Origin: Pezicula radicicola
Lineage: Eukaryota; Ascomycota; Leotiomycetes; Helotiales; Dermateaceae
Length of the DNA stretch: 64,000 nucleotides
Direction of reading: 5' to 3'
NCBI GenBank assembly: GCA_003008705.1
Contig: PDUO01000022.1
Location: 892,549 to 956,548, forward strand
Below the pieces are notes generated by a model. That model searched no databases, was not told the origin of the DNA, and saw only the letters and a list, made by a program, of their open reading frames with translations. Of the stretch, positions 34,838 to 45,893 are shown piece by piece; position 1 is the stretch's first letter, and each line of letters begins with the position of its first letter. Made by a program: the position numbers and the translations under genes.

Positions 34838-36380
34838 GAATTAACTAGGTTCGAACGTGGGATATTATCGTGCAGTATAGAGAAGAAAGCAGACAAGAGA
34901 AAACAGAAAACAGAGAGAGTCTGAGAGTAGGAAAAAGGAAGTGTTAAATTAATTGTCATGCTGAGACGAGATGCCGGGGGACAACTTTACTCCGCGCTTC
35001 GGCTACCCCACCACTCCGCGGTTTCGAGGTCCATTCAATAGCAGGGAGTAAAGGATTCAAACCAAGCCAATCTCAATACTCTAAAGAGCTAATTAGACTT
35101 CATGTCAACAACCGATTCTTGTGGCGAGTAGCGGACTCGTAACACGCCGGACTTAGCAAGGAAAGGAACCCCATGGCCAATGACATTACGAGAGTTACTC
35201 CTGTAAGCAATACAAGAAAGCGAACTTAATTAAACCCTTGCTGTTGTCATTGAGAATTCGTTGTCAGCTGGATGTGAAGAATTTCCTTCTGAAACTCGAG
35301 TTAATAAGTGGCCGGTAGTCCATAGGTTTCTAGAAACAAGAAAGACGAGTTAAGTTTAGAATAAGTCATATAGAAATAGAAAAGTACACACCATATATAA
35401 AGTTCCTCTAGTTCTTTGACGAAGTCGTGATAATTAATCGTAGGCTGGTAAGAAGACAAAATTTAGCAGAGCTGTAGATGGGCAAATCTGTCAGATTCAA
35501 CATCTATACTTACTCTACTGCCTTTTGCCACAAGAACAGTCTTGAGTTGTTTATGTATAACACTAGTTGCAATGGTGTGGAGCGAAGTAACACAGGAAGT
35601 TTAACATCAATATAAAACAACTGAGCCTAGAAAGTCGATCTTCAAAATAGCTTAGGCGCATTCCTTTATGAACTTCTTCGTATCAAACATGTAATTCATT
35701 TATCCCTACACCCATTTTTCATTTTTCTGCTAATGTATTTCAAGTGAATATATGTTAAGAAAGACTGTGCATTTGCTAGTTCGGATGGACGATCTAATAA
35801 TAGTGGCCATTTTATAATGATGAAAATAGATCCATCTAGTTATCTCTATAGAACATCTAGAACCCAATCCTTGTGGACTGCAAACTGGATGACGTATTCA
35901 CTTTCTTCAAGAATGAGAAGACTATGTATATTTGTAGGCACTAGAACGTCAAGTTTAAGTAGCTTTTGTCGTTGTCATTATATTTTCTGCTGTTAATAAC
36001 CGACGATTTTGTTTTAATCCATTTCTTTTCTTTCCTCCTAGCTGAGTGGCTTATAGCTTTGGCACGGAGACGGCTTGGCCTGTCTTTCTGTTAATTGCCT
36101 TTTCTGTCCACACTGTTTCCGACTGCCACTCCACTTTACCAATTCTCCAGTCCCCCGTTTTAGAGCTATAGTTTCATAGAGTGCCGCTTCTTTCTTGATA
36201 AATCTTCCTACTTGCTAGGGCTGCATGCACCTGACGAGTTGAAAACTGTCAGAAGATGCCAAATAATGATTCTCTTTCCCTATAAGACTATGTCCTCTCT
36301 TGGAGGGAGAACCAACAGCCATAGACCTTGATTTTATATTATACTATTATACTTCCAACTAAAAAAACTTGTCAAGTTAA
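34838..36380. other. 1.5-kb intergenic region
   Basis: Contains the promoter of the hybrid regulator (pyrimidine/purine-rich near 34900) and the 3' flank of the CoA-transferase. No open frame with coding character and no RNA gene recognised. Confidence 0.5.
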
Positions 36381-38319
36381 CTAAACAACAACTTCAACTC
36401 CCAAATCACTCGGCCACTTCGGCGCATCAACCCCATTCCCTCTCGTACCAACCTTGAAACCCAACTCGACATTCCCCTCGGGAAACGACAAAACAGGTTT
36501 AACAGTATCAATCTCCACCCCAAGATTCCTAGCATGCCTCCTCTCAAAAAAATCCTTTTTCAAAAGCTTATCCCCACTATTCTGCTTCAACATACCCAAG
36601 AACCTTGGGATCGTATACAGCATATTATGATAATGTCTAAACACCTGTCTTCCATTTCGAGTCCAGAGATCTTGCCATACGGCATCAGGATATACACCGC
36701 AGGAGTTGACGAGCCATGTAGAATAGTAGTTCAGTGCTACGTCTACGGTGTAGGAACCGCCTTTCTCGGACCGTAGGAGTAGTGCTTGTAGGATTCCTGA
36801 TACTCCTGCTACTCCTGTGCAGTAATCTGAGTTGGGGAATACGGGTGTTACAGCTTCATCGTTGCCCATTGCCCTGCCGAATTCCATGGATACTCCACAG
36901 CACTAAAATAAACATTAGTGAGTATGGGACTTTTCTTTCAAGATATGAATGGAAGGGGAAGGGGAAGAAACAGAAAACTCACAGCATCACTAATCTGTTG
37001 CCAACCACTTCGATAACTCCAAGGTCCATTCCACCCATAACAATTCTCCCTCGCATAAATCACACCCCTCGCCCTCTCCCCACACAATTCTAAAATTCCC
37101 TTCTGACCAAGCCCCCATTTATCAAGAACACCTGGTCTATACCCTTCAACAACAACATCAGCCTCAAGAATCAACTCCTTCAACTTTTCCCGATCTTCCT
37201 CCTTCCTAAAATCAAGACAACAGTTCCACTTCCCCCAATTCAAATCACAATGTAAACTCGAGAAATCAACTAAATGAGAAGCAGTAACCCTCATAACAGA
37301 AGCTCCCATCTCAGCTAATCCCCTAGTAATAGCAGGAGCCGCAATAACACGTGTTATATCCAAGACTTTCAAACCAGCAAGAGGTCGTTTCGCACTCGTT
37401 TCCGGAGATTCAGGCCACCAACTTGGTTTCTGTTTTGAATTCGGATGTTCATGAATTTCAAAAAGTCCAACATGAGCATTGGCTTTTCCATGTTCACTAG
37501 CAGCAAATTCCTCTTTCGTCCACGCAATAGTACCAGCTTGTTTATAAACATCCGAAGCAAGACGTTGCATTTCCTGACTCTCAATCTGAGAAATCTTTTC
37601 AACGAAAGGCTTCCAGGATTCTTCTATGGAAGAAGCTTCCATTTCGTGTGGGAGTCCTATGCTTTCTAGGGTTGGGTCCGGGTTCATGCTACCGTGGAGA
37701 TGAAAAAATCGGTTGTCTTTTGTTTTGTAGATGTTTGTTGCTGAGATGCGGTGGAAGGTTGCTTGTTGACGGTGGATGTCGTGGGACGGGAAATGCTTTC
37801 CTAGGGATTTCATGCCTTCTGGTGTTGCTGCTACGGCTAGGGAGAGATTCTCGCCTGTTGGGTCCACGGTCCAGAGGAGGGTTGACATGATGAATAGCTG
37901 GGCGTGATCGCTGGGGAAGTTAGCTCGGAGTTATTCTATAATTCCTTTCTAAGCTAGATGGATGTTTCTGAGATGACGAGGATGTCAAGCAAATTGAAGC
38001 TTTGAGAATAGATGAAACGAAACGAAAGAAAACAAACGTACGTATTAATCACAACCTCCTGCGGTTCAACTCCATATTTCTTATCCAACAACGCATTCAA
38101 CATCACAGCTTCCAAACCCTTCAAACTCGAGATACTCTCCGCAAATCGCCAATTAATAGGAATACTTGGCGCATCACTACCAACATATCTAATCTTGGCA
38201 GCATATTTCTCAGCATCGGCAGGAAGACTCTTAGCGATCAAAGGATTTCGCAAGATTCCTTCGTCTAAGAGTTTTCTTGATTCAAGCGGAATGGAATATG
38301 TTTCTGAGAGACTTCCCAT
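36381..38319 (-). CDS. CoA-transferase family III (CaiB/BaiF-like), 575 aa
   Basis: Three exons: 38319-38042, 37910-36983 and 36902-36381; total 1728 nt, all in frame. The core family block starts near residue 285 with PLAGLKVLDITRVIAAPAITRGLAEMGASVMRV, followed by DLNWGKWNCCLDFRKEEDREKLKELI, ADVVVEGYRPGVLDKWGLG, and the PVFPNSDYCTGVAG segment where family members place the catalytic region. Class III enzymes move CoA between carboxylic acids without an external energy source. The roughly 280-residue N-terminal part resembles a second, degenerate family III domain, as in other long fungal members. The gene is divergent from an AtuA-like gene with a 1-kb gap, so both may act on the same CoA-linked breakdown pathway (inference). 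Confidence 0.9.
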
Positions 38320-39326
38320 TGTGAAGAAATGTATGGTTCTTAATGGGTGGAAGTATGAAATTGATTTCAGAAGGTTTTGCGGGGAGTATAAAAAAGAAAA
38401 AATAAAGAGCCGCAGCAGACAACTATACTTATATGTGAGAATGCACATTATAAAAACTTCGGCCTCCAAAAACCAAACAGAAACCAACCCCACATCACGT
38501 ATACAAAACGTACCAGAAAACAAAGCGTGATCGCATTAGCGGCAAAGGGAGATGGATATCTGCCGATTCAACCAATAAGCACATCGCTTGAAACGGCAAA
38601 GCGCAGTTGCGTAGAATTATCCAATCCAACGAGTCATCAACGTCGACTAAGTCGGCAACTGACCCTCCTAGTTACCAATGACCTAGTGAATCGTGACTCG
38701 AAGTTTCCACATCGGCCTCGGTTCGGGGAAGTTGTGGGACGGGCAAGTTATATTCGGCTTCGGTATTGGGTTTTATTGCCGGCTGGTGCGGAGGTGGAGT
38801 TTTGTACCAAAGTACGAAATAGAAAGAGGTACAATAGTACGAATACAGACGTTAGGGGAGAAAGGTAGCAATTGACTAATAAGACTTCAAAAAACATTGA
38901 AATAGTTGATTAGGATCAATACTTGAGTATGTATCTGCCAAATAACAATAACTAGAGAATGGAGGCAGCGCTCGCTACCATCTAACATCTTTCATAACTC
39001 CCTTGCCGCTATGCCTAATGATTGTAACAATTCTATAACGACAATCTTCTGACATTATCCATGGACGTCCAAAAAATTTAGTGATAGAAGATGTATAGTT
39101 TACTATGCATAGAATTACAAGCCACAGACGGCAAGGAACACTTTAGCCTTTGAGTCACGTGAATCCTTCCCCTCATCCCAAGCTGAACTCAATGTTGTAT
39201 AACTGGAGAAAAAGCCACTGATATATAACACTTCATATATTTGGCCTCTCCACCTGCTTCGTAGTTTCGTGCTACTCTTCAATTCAATACCAACTTGATC
39301 CAAGATACTTGTTCCCGTGACTCAAG
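38320..39326. promoter_or_regulatory. Divergent promoter of the CoA-transferase and AtuA-like genes
   Basis: A 1,007-bp gap between two start codons pointing apart. CCAAT-type boxes occur at about 38570, 38620 and 38670. Tandem CGG triplets lie at 38713-38726 (CGGCCTCGGTTCGG) and 38755-38763 (CGGCTTCGG), a spacing suited to Zn2Cys6 regulators. A TATATAA box at 39222-39228 sits about 100 bp before the AtuA-like ATG. Factor identity is unknown. Confidence 0.45.
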
Positions 39327-41433
39327 ATGGCATCCTCATCAACTAGCAGCGTGAAGAGAAATAGAAACAATGACGTCGGGAAGAGACCGGTGAAGGTTGC
39401 CAATTGCTCAGGATATAAGGGTGATCCGGCATGGCAGATGCTTCGTCAAGCAACTATGGGCGATATTGACTTCATTACCGGCGACTATTTGGCTGGTAAG
39501 TCAACTTATAAGGGTCAATCAGAGCCACAACTGACTTGAGTTTCAGAAATGAACATTGCCGAGAATATGGAAGCGTACAACGCTGGAAACCATGCCGGCT
39601 ATGAGAAAACTGCCTGGGAAGGCTTGAAAATGAGCCTTGACGTAATTGCTGAACGTGGAATCAAGGTCGTTATCAATGGAGGTGCTCAGAATCCTCCTGG
39701 TTTGGCCGAGAAAGTCGCTGGTCTGGTATGTAAGCCCCAACAATGAAAGGTCTCGCTTACTGATAGAGACCAGGCTCGAGAGAAAGGCCTGCAACTCAAA
39801 GTAGCATATGTGTCTGGAGACAACCTTCTCTCTGTACTTGGTCCTGACCTAGCGTCATTGAAAGATTCACTACCACCTCATCTTGACTCTGATAACCCCG
39901 GTGTGAAGCTTCCAGGGAATGTTTCAACATTTAAGTCCTGGGCAAAAGTTCCACTCGTCTCAGCGAATGCTTATCTCGGCGCCCGAGCAATCGTCCAAGG
40001 TCTTCGTCTGGGTGCCGATATCATTATATGCGGTCGAGTTGCCGATGCTTCACCTGTGATTGGAGCAGCTTGGTATTGGCACTCCTGGACTGACAGAGAC
40101 TATGATCAACTAGCAGGTGCCTTGATCTCAGGTCACGTAATTGAATGTTCGGCGTACGTGACGGGTGGTAATTTCTCAGGTTTCATGGAATATGATCAGG
40201 GAATCTTCATGGAACCAGGATTTCCCATCGCTGAGATCGAAGCAGATGGCTCGTGTGTCATCGCGAAGCATCCGGGTACTGGTGGAATAATTAATGAGGA
40301 TACTGTAAGGTGTCAGTTCTTGTATGAGTTGCAGGGGAGTATTTATTTGAATAGCGATGTTAAGGCGTACCTGAATAACGTGTCTGTGAAGTCGGTTGGA
40401 AAGGATAGGTCAGTGATAATAACCTGGTGCTTCGTACTCACTAACTTAAAGTCAGAGTGCGAGTCGCTGGCATCGTTGGCAAGCCACCACCAGCAACGAC
40501 AAAGGTTACCATCTTTTACCAAGGTGGATACCAGTCTCAGATCTTACTTAATGCGACGGGACATGGCACATCCCAAAAATGGGCCTTGTTGGAAGCCCAA
40601 ATGCGAAAGAAGATCAAGGAGTACGGCGTAGAAAAGGAGATCTCTCTTCTTGAATTCCAAGTGTAAGTAGTCTCAATTTTGTAGAAGTTCTTTTCTCATA
40701 TCAAAGCAGTGTTGGAGTCCCAGAAGCAAACCCAAGAAGTCAGCTCGCAAGCACAACATATTGTCGCATCTTTGCCGAGTCGATATCTCCAAAGGCACTG
40801 GGAGGAGTGCTCAAGAGCTTCGACGAAATTTCCCTGCAGCATTTCTCCGGATTCCACTTATCACTCGACATGCGCACAGTTATACCAAAACCATTTCTTG
40901 CGATGTATCCAGCGCTCTACCCCCAGAGCTCTCTCCAAGAGACCATCACGTTCCTTGATGAAAAGACTGGCGTAGCAGCAAAGTCCATAGATGCCGGCCA
41001 CCCTCCGATATACGAGGCTTTGGAACAACGCGAGAACCAAGAGGTGACTGAGAACGGCAAGCCGTTGCAAGATCTCGGTCCTACGATACAGATACGATTC
41101 GGTGATCTTGTACTTGCTCGGTCGGGAGATAAGGGATCAAATCTCAACGCAGGGTTCTTCGTTCGCACACCCAAGCAATGGGAGTGGCTGAGATCGTTCT
41201 TGAGCTCAAGGAAGATGAAAGAGCTGATGGGTGAAGATTGGAGCGATGAATATTTCCTCGAGAGGGTTGAGTTTGCCAAAATCTTCGCAGTCCATTTTGT
41301 TGTGTATGGAATCTTGGGACGAGGAGTGAGCAGTTCAACCAGGTTGGATGCTCTGGGAAAGGGGTTTGCTGATTATGTGCGGGATAAGGTAGTGGATGTG
41401 CCGGCGAATCTGTTGACTTCTCCAAAGTTGTAA
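39327..41433 (+). CDS. AtuA-like protein (DUF1446 family; acyclic terpene utilisation type), 637 aa
   Basis: Five exons: 39327-39495, 39547-39725, 39774-40408, 40456-40662 and 40710-41433; total 1914 nt, all junctions in frame. The N-terminal block (VANCSGYKGDPAWQMLRQA, DFITGDYLAEMNIAENMEAY, VVINGGAQNPPGLAEKV) and the central block (LGADIIICGRVADASPVIGAAWYW, GHVIECSAYVTGGNFSGF, GGIINEDTVRCQFLYELQG) are the conserved core of this family. The C-terminal about 110 residues (IRFGDLVLARSGDKGSNLNAGFFVRT) form the small extra domain often fused to it. In Pseudomonas the namesake gene lies in the citronellol/geraniol degradation cluster, but its reaction is not defined. No lesion seen. Divergent neighbour of the CoA-transferase. 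Confidence 0.92.
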
Positions 41434-42399
41434 ATGAGATGAGCGGAGATTCAAGTCTTCACGGGACTGTCTGTTACCTCATTCGGGTGCAGCTCACGTG
41501 ATAAGGGACAGCTGTGATAGGAGAAGCTTTCTCCAGTTATGTACAGGATCAAGAAGCCGATGGCTCTATCTGCACAAGAGTAGATTGAGTTAAACTTTCC
41601 TACGATCAACTTTATGCCAGGTGTGGTTTGGTCTTTGGGATAACAGTGTTTGGTATGATCATCATAATGTCAGCGCACCCCTGAGATCCAGCGAGCCACT
41701 TACCTCAGTCCTTTCATTTCTTGTGGGCCGGGCTAATCATTTACGCCCCGGCCCGTTAGATTTCGCTTGTCTGGGACTAGATGCAGTAATTAGAACTAAT
41801 TAAATACAGAGTAGTACTCGACCTCGCCCGCACAAAGGTATGATACGGAAGGTATGAAAAGTACATGCCCTTACTTTGGTAGCGTTTCGTACAAGCTAGT
41901 AGCAGCTATTCTGCGGACGCATGACATGATTCACTGCCTTGCTTTTCCTTTTCCATTTCCTTTTCCTTTAGATGAGCCTTTCCACAGGAGAACGAGACTG
42001 GTAACGGGAACAAACGAGAACGAGAACGTACGTACCATGGGAAGTCCGAGACGGTCAACCGGTTCTGCGGCATGCTCGCTTGTTAATCTCAATGTGTCGA
42101 AATCCACAATCGACAATAAAACTCGGGTTCCAGGTAGATTGATTGGTCATCTTACCGACCAATATGTATATCTCAACGACCCCTGACTGGAAAACTACGC
42201 CGCACTATTGGAATTGGAATTTAGGGTCCGGGCCTGGTGGGCAACTAATCTTCGACGTCTTTGCATGCTCAACTGCTCTCCATAACTTGACATTGGTTGC
42301 AGCTAAATCATTGGTCGACTCGGGTTCGGAACCCTTTGTGATTCGATCACTGTAACATCTCGCCTACAAAGCTTGGATTGTAAGGCGGCTGTGTGGTGC
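41434..42399. other. Intergenic region with a short TTTCC-type microsatellite
   Basis: No gene supported. A degenerate CCTTTT repeat runs at about 41938-41970. The region serves as 3' flank of the AtuA-like gene and promoter of the following regulator. Confidence 0.4.
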
Positions 42400-44361
42400 A
42401 TGGCAAACGACATGTCCGCAAAGCGCCCACACTACAAGTCTCGAACTGGCTGTTTCCAGTGCAAGCAGAGGAAGGTGAAGGTACGGGAATAGATCTCTCT
42501 TCGTAATGATCATCTCGGTGGATGGGGACAACATTTCATGGCTATTCAGGGGGTTGGATAGGAGTTACCAGCGTTATTTTTCCTCCCGTCCTCTACTTTT
42601 ATATATATGGAGGCACTTTCCTCGTGCGAAATTCTCACCTTCAGCTTTCTTTCTGTCAGTCTCAAGGCTCATACACTCATTTATACACACTCTTTTCCCA
42701 GACTTCTTTTTCCACTCATTCCAAATGGATACCACTGTCATTGTTCTGTTTGTTGTTTTCGCTGTTGTCGTTCTCTTTGGCGTTGCAGGGTTTGGGCAGA
42801 TGTACAACGCTCAAGGGCGAGCTGTGGAGAAACCAACCAACCAACCGCGAGAGCAGGTTTAAGTTTCCGTACTTACTGCTAACTACGACCTAAGTGTGAT
42901 GAATGCAGTCCGGCGTGTGCCAATTGCGAGAGATATAAATCAACTTGCTCATATCTTCAACGCCCACCCCTTGAACGCCCTCGACCACTAACACCACGCA
43001 CCTCGCTACCAAATACTACAACAAAACCACAAGACTCATCAGAACTCATCTACTTTAAACATCCTGCTCCACCACTTCTACCCAAACTCATTCCAAAACA
43101 CACAAACCATCATCCCTAAACCACTTAATCCTCTTCCACTCCAATTCAGTGTCCTCGATCTCGAGCTTCTACACTTTTACACACATCAAACATCTACTGA
43201 GATCCTTGGTCACCACATCACAGGGACACACATCTGGCAAACTGTTGCTGTCCAAATAGGATTCGAACATCAATTCCTGCTCCACGAACTCCTCTCCTTT
43301 TCAGCTCTTCACCTAGCAACCATCCACACCACCAACATATCTCTCAGTCAAAAATACCGCAATGCCGCAATCACCAATTATGCTAAATCTATCGCTCGTT
43401 TCCGAAAGGAGGTACTAAATCTCACGAAGGAAAATTGTCATGCTTGTTTTGCTTGTGCGGCTATCTTGGGTGTTCATGCTTGGGCCATACACGGTGAACG
43501 GGGTGCTAATCTTTTCTTCCCGGGTAAGGAGGACGGTGTTTGGGCGGGTCCTGGTGAAGGTATGTTTTAACTTAGCATGTATCATCTCATTCTTTGGGGA
43601 ACTATGCTAACATATATCATCCGTAGGTATCCCGTGGTATAAATTACATCGTGGCGCCAACGAGGTGCTCAAAAGTGTCTTCCACTGGATTCGGGAAGGT
43701 CCTCTTTGGGATATGGTATGTTATTCCCTTTCAGCCTCAGTTTAGAAATACAACCTTTTGACTTTTCATACTGACTATGTTACAGATCCGACCATGGATG
43801 TACCTCAAAGTAGACGATCCAACACCTCTCTACGAATCAGACAAATTCCAAATAGACGCTATAGCAACCTGCTGGACCAACCAACCCTTAACAAACACAA
43901 CCACCAATCCACCTCTCACCTCTGAGCAAATCTCCATCCTCGAAACAACACTTCAAACCCTCCGTCGTGTCTTCAGCATTACAACAATGCTAAAGATCGA
44001 AATCGGTGACGGAGCTGCAACCATGTCCTGGATAATGTTAATCCCGGAAGCCTTCTGTAAGATGGTTGAAGAGAAATTACCACAGGCTTTGATTTTGGTT
44101 GCCGTTTATTGTGTTCTTTTGAATCGATTGGATGGTTTTTGGTGGATTGAAGGGAAGGCGGCGAATCTTTTGGAGAGCATTGAACACGAGTTACCTATGG
44201 GTGAAGGCTGGGAGAAGTGGTTAAGTTGGCCGAAGGGGGAGATTGAAGGGAAGTTGGAGAGGGAAAGGGTGGACCGTGAGGGGGTTGGATTGAGGGATTT
44301 GGGGGTTGTTTTGCATGATGTGCAGAGCAGTATTTATCATCCCGGTCGGACGGGTAAATAA
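42400..44361 (+). pseudogene. Zn2Cys6 transcription factor with a frameshift after the zinc cluster
   Basis: Exons 42400-42480, 42895-43559, 43627-43715 and 43786-44361. The first junction builds the zinc cluster GCFQCKQRKVK-CDECSPACANC...STC. That frame then meets a stop (TAA) at 43117-43119. The rest (LQFSVLDLELLHFYTH, HELLSFSALHLATIHT, WIREGPLWDMIRPWMYLKVDDP, the fungal TF2-like domain) is intact but one base out of phase. There is no GT or GC donor between about 42989 and 43117 to remove the shift by splicing. So the gene carries a one-base indel, or the assembly has an error in this low-complexity A/C-rich stretch. Domain order is normal for sterol- or metabolism-type fungal regulators of the C6 zinc cluster plus Fungal_trans_2 kind. 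The 414-nt first intron is unusually long. Confidence 0.75.
42725..42862 (+). CDS. Possible 45-aa single-helix membrane peptide inside the regulator's first intron
   Basis: The ATG has a good context (CCAAATGG) and is preceded by about 80 bases of pyrimidine-rich leader-like sequence, as before many fungal genes. Residues 4-23 form one hydrophobic helix (VIVLFVVFAVVVLFGVAGFG), followed by a short polar tail ending PTNQPREQV. No family recognised. It would also explain why the intron is so long, if the region is a separate small transcription unit. Confidence 0.35.
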   Translation: MDTTVIVLFVVFAVVVLFGVAGFGQMYNAQGRAVEKPTNQPREQV

Positions 44362-44551
44362 TGAGTTGTCGGTTAAGTGCAATGGAAACAAGTTTAATTG
44401 TATGGGAGTGTGTCTTGCTCAGCACATTTGATAATACTAACTTTGTAAATCAAATATTTCTCTCTACGAACTCGTAGACAACTAACCACGCACAATACAC
44501 TAAGTACATACCTACAGTATAAACCAATCGCCCCAACCTTTACAGAGGTAA

Positions 44552-45058
44552 TCAAACAACAAGCCCAGCGATCGCAATAGCTGGTGTAACCCACAAAGCT
44601 AGCAATGGAACGTAAACACCTAGCCTCATGAACCCCACACCACAAGCAAACTGATAAGCCGTAGCAAAAGCAAGAATTCCCATCTCATATTGATCGTTAA
44701 TACCAGTTACAGCCCATTTAGCATAAAGTATACCTATTACACCAATCACTCAGTCAATCAAGCAATCAATCAATTCATCTCTTATAAATCCTCGGAATCA
44801 AAAATAGAAATAACCAAAAGAAGAGATTTAAAGGGTTAAGGAGGGGAAAGAAGAGAACAGCATACCCATAATCCCAAAAACCATATTCCCCTCCAACCAC
44901 CCAATCTTCGCCGCCCCAGCTCCCTTTCCCTTTTCCCCAGTTGCCTGGAGATCAAGTGATGGGTAGACGGTTTCCGATCCCATTTGTGTGTGGCCTGCTA
45001 TTGAGATGGCGGAGAGGAAGGAGGCGGTGTAGAGGAGGAGAGAGGAGGTTGATGTCAT
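44552..45058 (-). CDS. Small multi-pass membrane protein of unknown function (124 aa)
   Basis: Two exons: 45058-44866 and 44733-44552; the join gives FGIM-GILYAKWAVTG in frame and a total of 375 nt. About four hydrophobic helices: residues 7-24, 55-68 plus the junction, 80-95 and 100-120. The loop HTQMGSETVYPSL followed by AAKIGWLEGNMVFGIMG is reminiscent of an uncharacterised fungal membrane family; no function is known to me. It is convergent with the regulator gene. A conserved-looking two-exon structure favours a real gene. Confidence 0.7.
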
Positions 45059-45829
45059 GATTGCGTTTATTGTTTTTAGCACTCTAGAATTTTTTTTTTA
45101 TATTACGCGTCCTTTTTGAGATGGGTAGGTGTGTTTGTGATTACGAGGTGCTAACTGGCTGGGCTGGGTTGGGGTTAACATGTGAAAGTGGTGGTTTTAT
45201 TTGCAGTGTGCATTGCATTGGGTTGCGTCGGTGCGTACCTTAGATCGAATGTTGTGCATATGCTAATGTATCTTGCGAAGTAGGTATGTAAAAAAAGAAA
45301 TCCTTTACGGAGTGATTGATGTCGAAATTCCCAAAGGGATGTTGGATGTTGAAGAGAAGATGTTGAGAAAGGTGGCTGGGGCCTCGGTTGGGGATCCATT
45401 CGGATTTACCCACGATTACCTATATAAGCACTCAATAAACTCAAAGGCTGTCTTTATTATTTCCGGCTTCAAAAATTGTGGGATGATTGTGCCTATTGCT
45501 GATATTAATTTTCGACTAAGATGGATTGGTTCGGCTATAACCCATTTCGATTTTTACGTGTGTCAATAAAGAGCTATTTGATGAATCGATGTTGCTGTAC
45601 GAAATTCGCGGCTATAATACCTATACATCACTTTATACATCACTTATTGCAGTCCTTGTTTTGCTAGATAGTCCAATTATGAGGTGGAAGGTCATCTTGC
45701 ACCAAATTCTAAATTGAAGGAATAATTATGCTAGCGTTGAGTTGGCACACCATTCTGTTTTGTATTCAGCGATATAAGTCAGTAGTTGAGCCCTCCCCGA
45801 TTCACTGTTAGAATTTCTACTTCTTTTAA

Positions 45830-45893
<64 letters not shown>

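Noticed and set aside
34838..34960. 102-codon minus-strand frame upstream of the hybrid regulator
   Set aside because: It reads through the first exon and leader of the regulator in another frame; the zinc fingers are in the chosen frame.
38527..38868. 113-codon plus-strand frame in the CoA-transferase/AtuA-like gap
   Set aside because: No family features, lies in a promoter region with regulatory-type motifs, and has atypical composition.
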